Below are positions 31,995 through 33,957 of a stretch of DNA of 33,957 nucleotides, piece after piece; the first letter of the stretch is position 1; each line of letters opens with the position of its first letter. Location of the stretch: contig JAGWWA010000021.1 of NCBI GenBank assembly GCA_018970605.1, forward strand, positions 1-33,957, given 5' to 3'. This stretch comes from Planctomycetota bacterium. Lineage in GTDB: Bacteria; Planctomycetota; Planctomycetia; Pirellulales; UBA1268. The notes below the pieces were generated by a model. The model ran no database searches, had not been told where the DNA came from, and saw nothing but the letters and a program-made list of their open reading frames with translations. A program made the position numbers and the translations under genes.

Positions 31995-33680
31995 TCAGCG
32001 ACTTCGCGTGATCGCTGCGATGGCATCCGTGAGGCGGTCGATCTCGCCGTGCGTGTTGTAGAAGGCGAGCGAGGGGCGGACCGTCGCTTCGAGGCCGTAA
32101 CGGCGGAGCGACGGCTGGGCACAGTGGTGACCCGCCCGCACGGCGATTCCCTCCCTGTCGAGCGCCTTGCCGATCTCGATCGGATCGAGGCCGTCGATCA
32201 CGAACGAGAGCACGCCCACCTTCTCCCGCGACGTGCCGATCAGACGCAGCCCGTCGATCGCCGTCAGGCGGCCGGTGGCGTAGTGGAGGAGCTCATGCTC
32301 GTAGGCGGCGATCCGCTCTCGGCCGAGGGCCGTGACGTAGTCGAGCGCGGCTCCGAGGCCGATCGCGTCGGCGATGTTGGGTGTGCCCGCCTCGAACTTC
32401 GCCGGAGGCTCGGCGTAGGTGGTGTGGGCGAAGGTGACGTCCTTGATCATGTTGCCGCCACCCTGCCAGGGCGGGAGCGCCCCTTGAGCCTCCTTCGTCA
32501 TGAACACGGCGCCGATGCCCGTGGGGCCGAAGATCTTGTGGCCCGAGAAGACGTAGAAGTCGCAGCCGATCCGGCGGACGTCGACCGGGAAGTGCGACAC
32601 GCTCTGGGCCCCGTCCACGAGCACGCGGGCCCCACGGGCCTTCGCCATGCCCGTCATCAGCTCCACAGGCAGGATCGTGCCGAGGCTGTTGGAGGCGTGC
32701 GAGATCGAGACCACCTTCGTGAGCGGCGAGAGGAGTTTCGCGTAGGCCTCCACGATCACGTCGCCGCGGTCGTCGATCGGCACCACGCGGATCACGGCGC
32801 CGGTTCGCTCGGCCACCATCTGCCAGGGGACGATGTTGGCGTGGTGCTCCAGTTCCGTGAGCACGATCTCGTCACCGCGGGAGAGCCCGGGGGCGAGGAT
32901 GTTGGCGCAGAGGTTGACGCCCTCGGTACAGCCCCGCACGTAGATGATCTCGTCGGGGCTGCTGGCGCCGAGAAAGTCGGCGATCGTCCGTCGGGCGTGC
33001 TCGTAGGCGTCGGTGGCCCGGGCGGCGAGGGTATGGGCGCCACGGTGAATGTTGGAGTTGTCGTGGGCGTAGAAGTGCGACAGGGCGTCGATCACCGCTT
33101 GCGGCTTCTGCGTCGTGGCGGCGTTGTCGAACCAGGCCAGCGGCTCGCCATGCACCTTCTCTCGGAGAATCGGGAAGTCGCGGCGGACGGCGTCGATGTC
33201 GAAGAAGCCCGAAGCAGTGGGAATCACCGGTGCGGTCGCCGAAGCCGATGACGGAGCGAGGGCGGCCGGGCTGCCTTCGTCCAACACCCGCGGCAGTTCG
33301 AGGTGATCGAGCCCGCGGATATGGCCGACGAACGCCTTGAGGCCGGAGTAATCGGTCGCCGGGGAACCGACCGACGGCACGACCGCCGAAGGAGATGAGA
33401 AGGCCGGCTGGGTGGTGGGCAGGGCGACTGAAGGATTTGCCCGAGCGAAAGGCACGGCGGCCGTGGGGATCGCCGTCCGCGGCGGCACGGGCAGCGGGTT
33501 CGCGAACGTCGGAGGGGCCATGGCCGCCTCGGCAGGGACGGGCGGCATGGTTCCGTGGGCCGCAGCGACCGCGTCGCGCATCAGGGTGTCGGCGATCCGC
33601 GAGATGTCCGCCGCCGAGGGATCGTGTAGCGGTTGCGGAGCGGGCAGCGGATTGGCGGGCACAAACGGTGGTGTGTCCAT
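31995..33680 (-). CDS. sufS: SufS-type cysteine desulfurase with encapsulin cargo-loading extension
   Basis: PLP-dependent cysteine desulfurase of group II, 561 residues from ATG 33680. The catalytic domain starts at about 158 (FFDIDAVRRDFPILREKVHG). The PLP lysine is Lys382 (FSGHKIFGPTG), the persulfide cysteine Cys520 (AGHHCAQPSLRRYG), and TELEHHANIVPW, DGAQSVSHFPVD and Arg535 are conserved. Residues 1-157 are an extension rich in Pro, Ala and Ser with two islands that look helical, ISRIADTLMRDAVAAAHG (26-43) and YSGLKAFVGHIRGLDHLELP (111-130). Such extensions mark the desulfurase cargo of family 2A encapsulins, and the end of a likely shell gene is just upstream. A GTG at 33728 would add 16 residues and lies in a repeat; it was not used. 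No SufE or SufU gene is visible. Confidence 0.9.
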   Translation of the reverse strand: MDTPPFVPANPLPAPQPLHDPSAADISRIADTLMRDAVAAAHGTMPPVPAEAAMAPPTFANPLPVPPRTAIPTAAVPFARANPSVALPTTQPAFSSPSAVVPSVGSPATDYSGLKAFVGHIRGLDHLELPRVLDEGSPAALAPSSASATAPVIPTASGFFDIDAVRRDFPILREKVHGEPLAWFDNAATTQKPQAVIDALSHFYAHDNSNIHRGAHTLAARATDAYEHARRTIADFLGASSPDEIIYVRGCTEGVNLCANILAPGLSRGDEIVLTELEHHANIVPWQMVAERTGAVIRVVPIDDRGDVIVEAYAKLLSPLTKVVSISHASNSLGTILPVELMTGMAKARGARVLVDGAQSVSHFPVDVRRIGCDFYVFSGHKIFGPTGIGAVFMTKEAQGALPPWQGGGNMIKDVTFAHTTYAEPPAKFEAGTPNIADAIGLGAALDYVTALGRERIAAYEHELLHYATGRLTAIDGLRLIGTSREKVGVLSFVIDGLDPIEIGKALDREGIAVRAGHHCAQPSLRRYGLEATVRPSLAFYNTHGEIDRLTDAIAAITRSR

Positions 33681-33724
33681 GAGGTGGAAGACTCGCGTGT
33701 GCGTAGTGGATGGCGGTCCTGAAG

Positions 33725-33745
33725 GCACAGGTTGAAAACCTGTGC
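33725..33745 (+). repeat. GCACAGGTT palindrome, copy D
   Basis: Perfect 9-3-9: GCACAGGTT, GAA, AACCTGTGC. Same as copy B on the opposite strand. It is flanked on the right by TACGGC. Confidence 0.9.
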
Positions 33746-33764
33746 TACGGCGAAGCTGGATTGA

Positions 33765-33793
33765 GTAGGCACAGGTTGAAAACCTGTGCCTAC
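33765..33793 (+). repeat. GCACAGGTT palindrome, copy E (extended)
   Basis: Extended perfect 13-3-13 palindrome GTAGGCACAGGTT, GAA, AACCTGTGCCTAC, directly downstream (11 bases) of the shell gene stop. Longest and most perfect member of the family here; the RNA would form a stable hairpin. Confidence 0.92.
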
Positions 33794-33803
33794 TTGGGAC
33801 GTG

Positions 33804-33957
33804 TTACTTGGGTGTGGACTTGCGGTGTTCGTAGTCGTGGTAGTAGCCGACTTCGACGTTCTCGAGGACGCCGAGAGCGTCGTCGGTGAGGACGGCGAGG
33901 GAGAAGTAGTTGGTGAGGAGGTAGGAGGCGACGCCGAGGCTGTCGAGGCCCATGAGG
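33804..33957 (-). CDS. srpI: Encapsulin shell protein, family 2A (SrpI type), C-terminal end only
   Basis: The gene runs off the right edge; only the last 50 codons are seen (TAA complement at 33804-33806). The residues read [50 protein letters not shown]. This agrees with my memory of the C-terminus of SrpI-like HK97-fold shell proteins of family 2A encapsulins: a GLDSLG helix, a YLLT stretch and the [10 protein letters not shown](N/D)V strand. The next gene on the strand encodes a cysteine desulfurase with a long disordered N-terminus, the known cargo of that family, which strongly supports the call. The shell subunits should form an icosahedral cage in the cytoplasm. The family 2B variant, with an inserted cyclic-nucleotide-binding domain, cannot be excluded because the insert would lie outside the window. 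Confidence 0.8.
   Translation of the reverse strand, partial: LMGLDSLGVASYLLTNYFSLAVLTDDALGVLENVEVGYYHDYEHRKSTPK

Larger units (their letters stand above)
33681..33803. other. Shell-cargo intergenic spacer
   Basis: A 123-bp gap between the end of the shell gene and the start of the desulfurase gene (both minus strand). It is filled by two palindromes (33725-33745 and 33765-33793); no Shine-Dalgarno sequence was seen before ATG 33680 and no clear promoter. Confidence 0.6.

Noticed and set aside
33681-33728. Upstream GTG start of the desulfurase at 33728
   Set aside because: It lies in the palindromic repeat and adds residues encoded by it; ATG 33680 starts the recognisable low-complexity extension.

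Overview
The window is about 34 kb of very GC-rich chromosome from what is most likely a planctomycete of the Pirellulales type. Support comes from gene content: two secreted proteins with PEP-CTERM anchors, a DUF1571-type lipoprotein-like exported protein, a very large two-part membrane protein, a short-form AMP nucleosidase, an orphan CbiE-CbiT fusion, and intergenic gaps filled with short palindromic repeats rather than insertion sequences. No rRNA, tRNA, CRISPR array, transposase or prophage gene is visible. The antisense reading frames are long because of the GC content and were discarded.

Layout. 1-5832 (+): the 3' part of a giant two-module membrane protein, then an exported HExxH metallopeptidase. 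6306-8675 (-): a compact operon metallo-hydrolase / plsC-like acyltransferase / cdsA-like cytidylyltransferase (phospholipid synthesis). 8889-12093: a DUF1571-type exported protein (+) convergent with, and overlapping, a secreted glycoside hydrolase + DNRLRE + PEP-CTERM protein (-). 12530-14969 (-): rsmH, a membrane-anchored LysM protein and AMP nucleosidase. 14999-20596 (+): queA, a divergent Nudix-like protein, iscS-type cysteine desulfurase, an A-type Fe-S carrier, cobL (CbiET) and a BshB1-like deacetylase. 20943-23296 (+): two translationally coupled FAD oxidoreductases. 23644-25120 (+): an LRR membrane protein overlapping a class 3 lipase. 25153-26283 (-): a secreted SUMF1-domain PEP-CTERM protein, divergent from 26482-31804 (+): a TetR-membrane fusion protein-RND pump operon with a readable promoter and operator.

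The most interesting locus is at the right end (minus strand): the last 50 residues of what appears to be a family 2A encapsulin shell (SrpI type), followed by a SufS-type cysteine desulfurase carrying a roughly 157-residue Pro/Ala-rich N-terminal extension, the hallmark of the encapsulated cargo. This suggests a desulfurase-loaded protein nanocompartment (known in other bacteria to store sulfur). Two palindromic repeats sit between shell and cargo genes.

A second theme is repeats. At least five clear copies of a GCACAGGTT/AACCTGTGC palindrome, one degraded copy, two inverted copies of a roughly 140-bp element, two copies of an 85-bp element and a 22-bp tandem repeat occupy nearly every long intergenic gap. 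One palindrome even supplies the stop codon of a gene. They look like REP/BIME-type elements.
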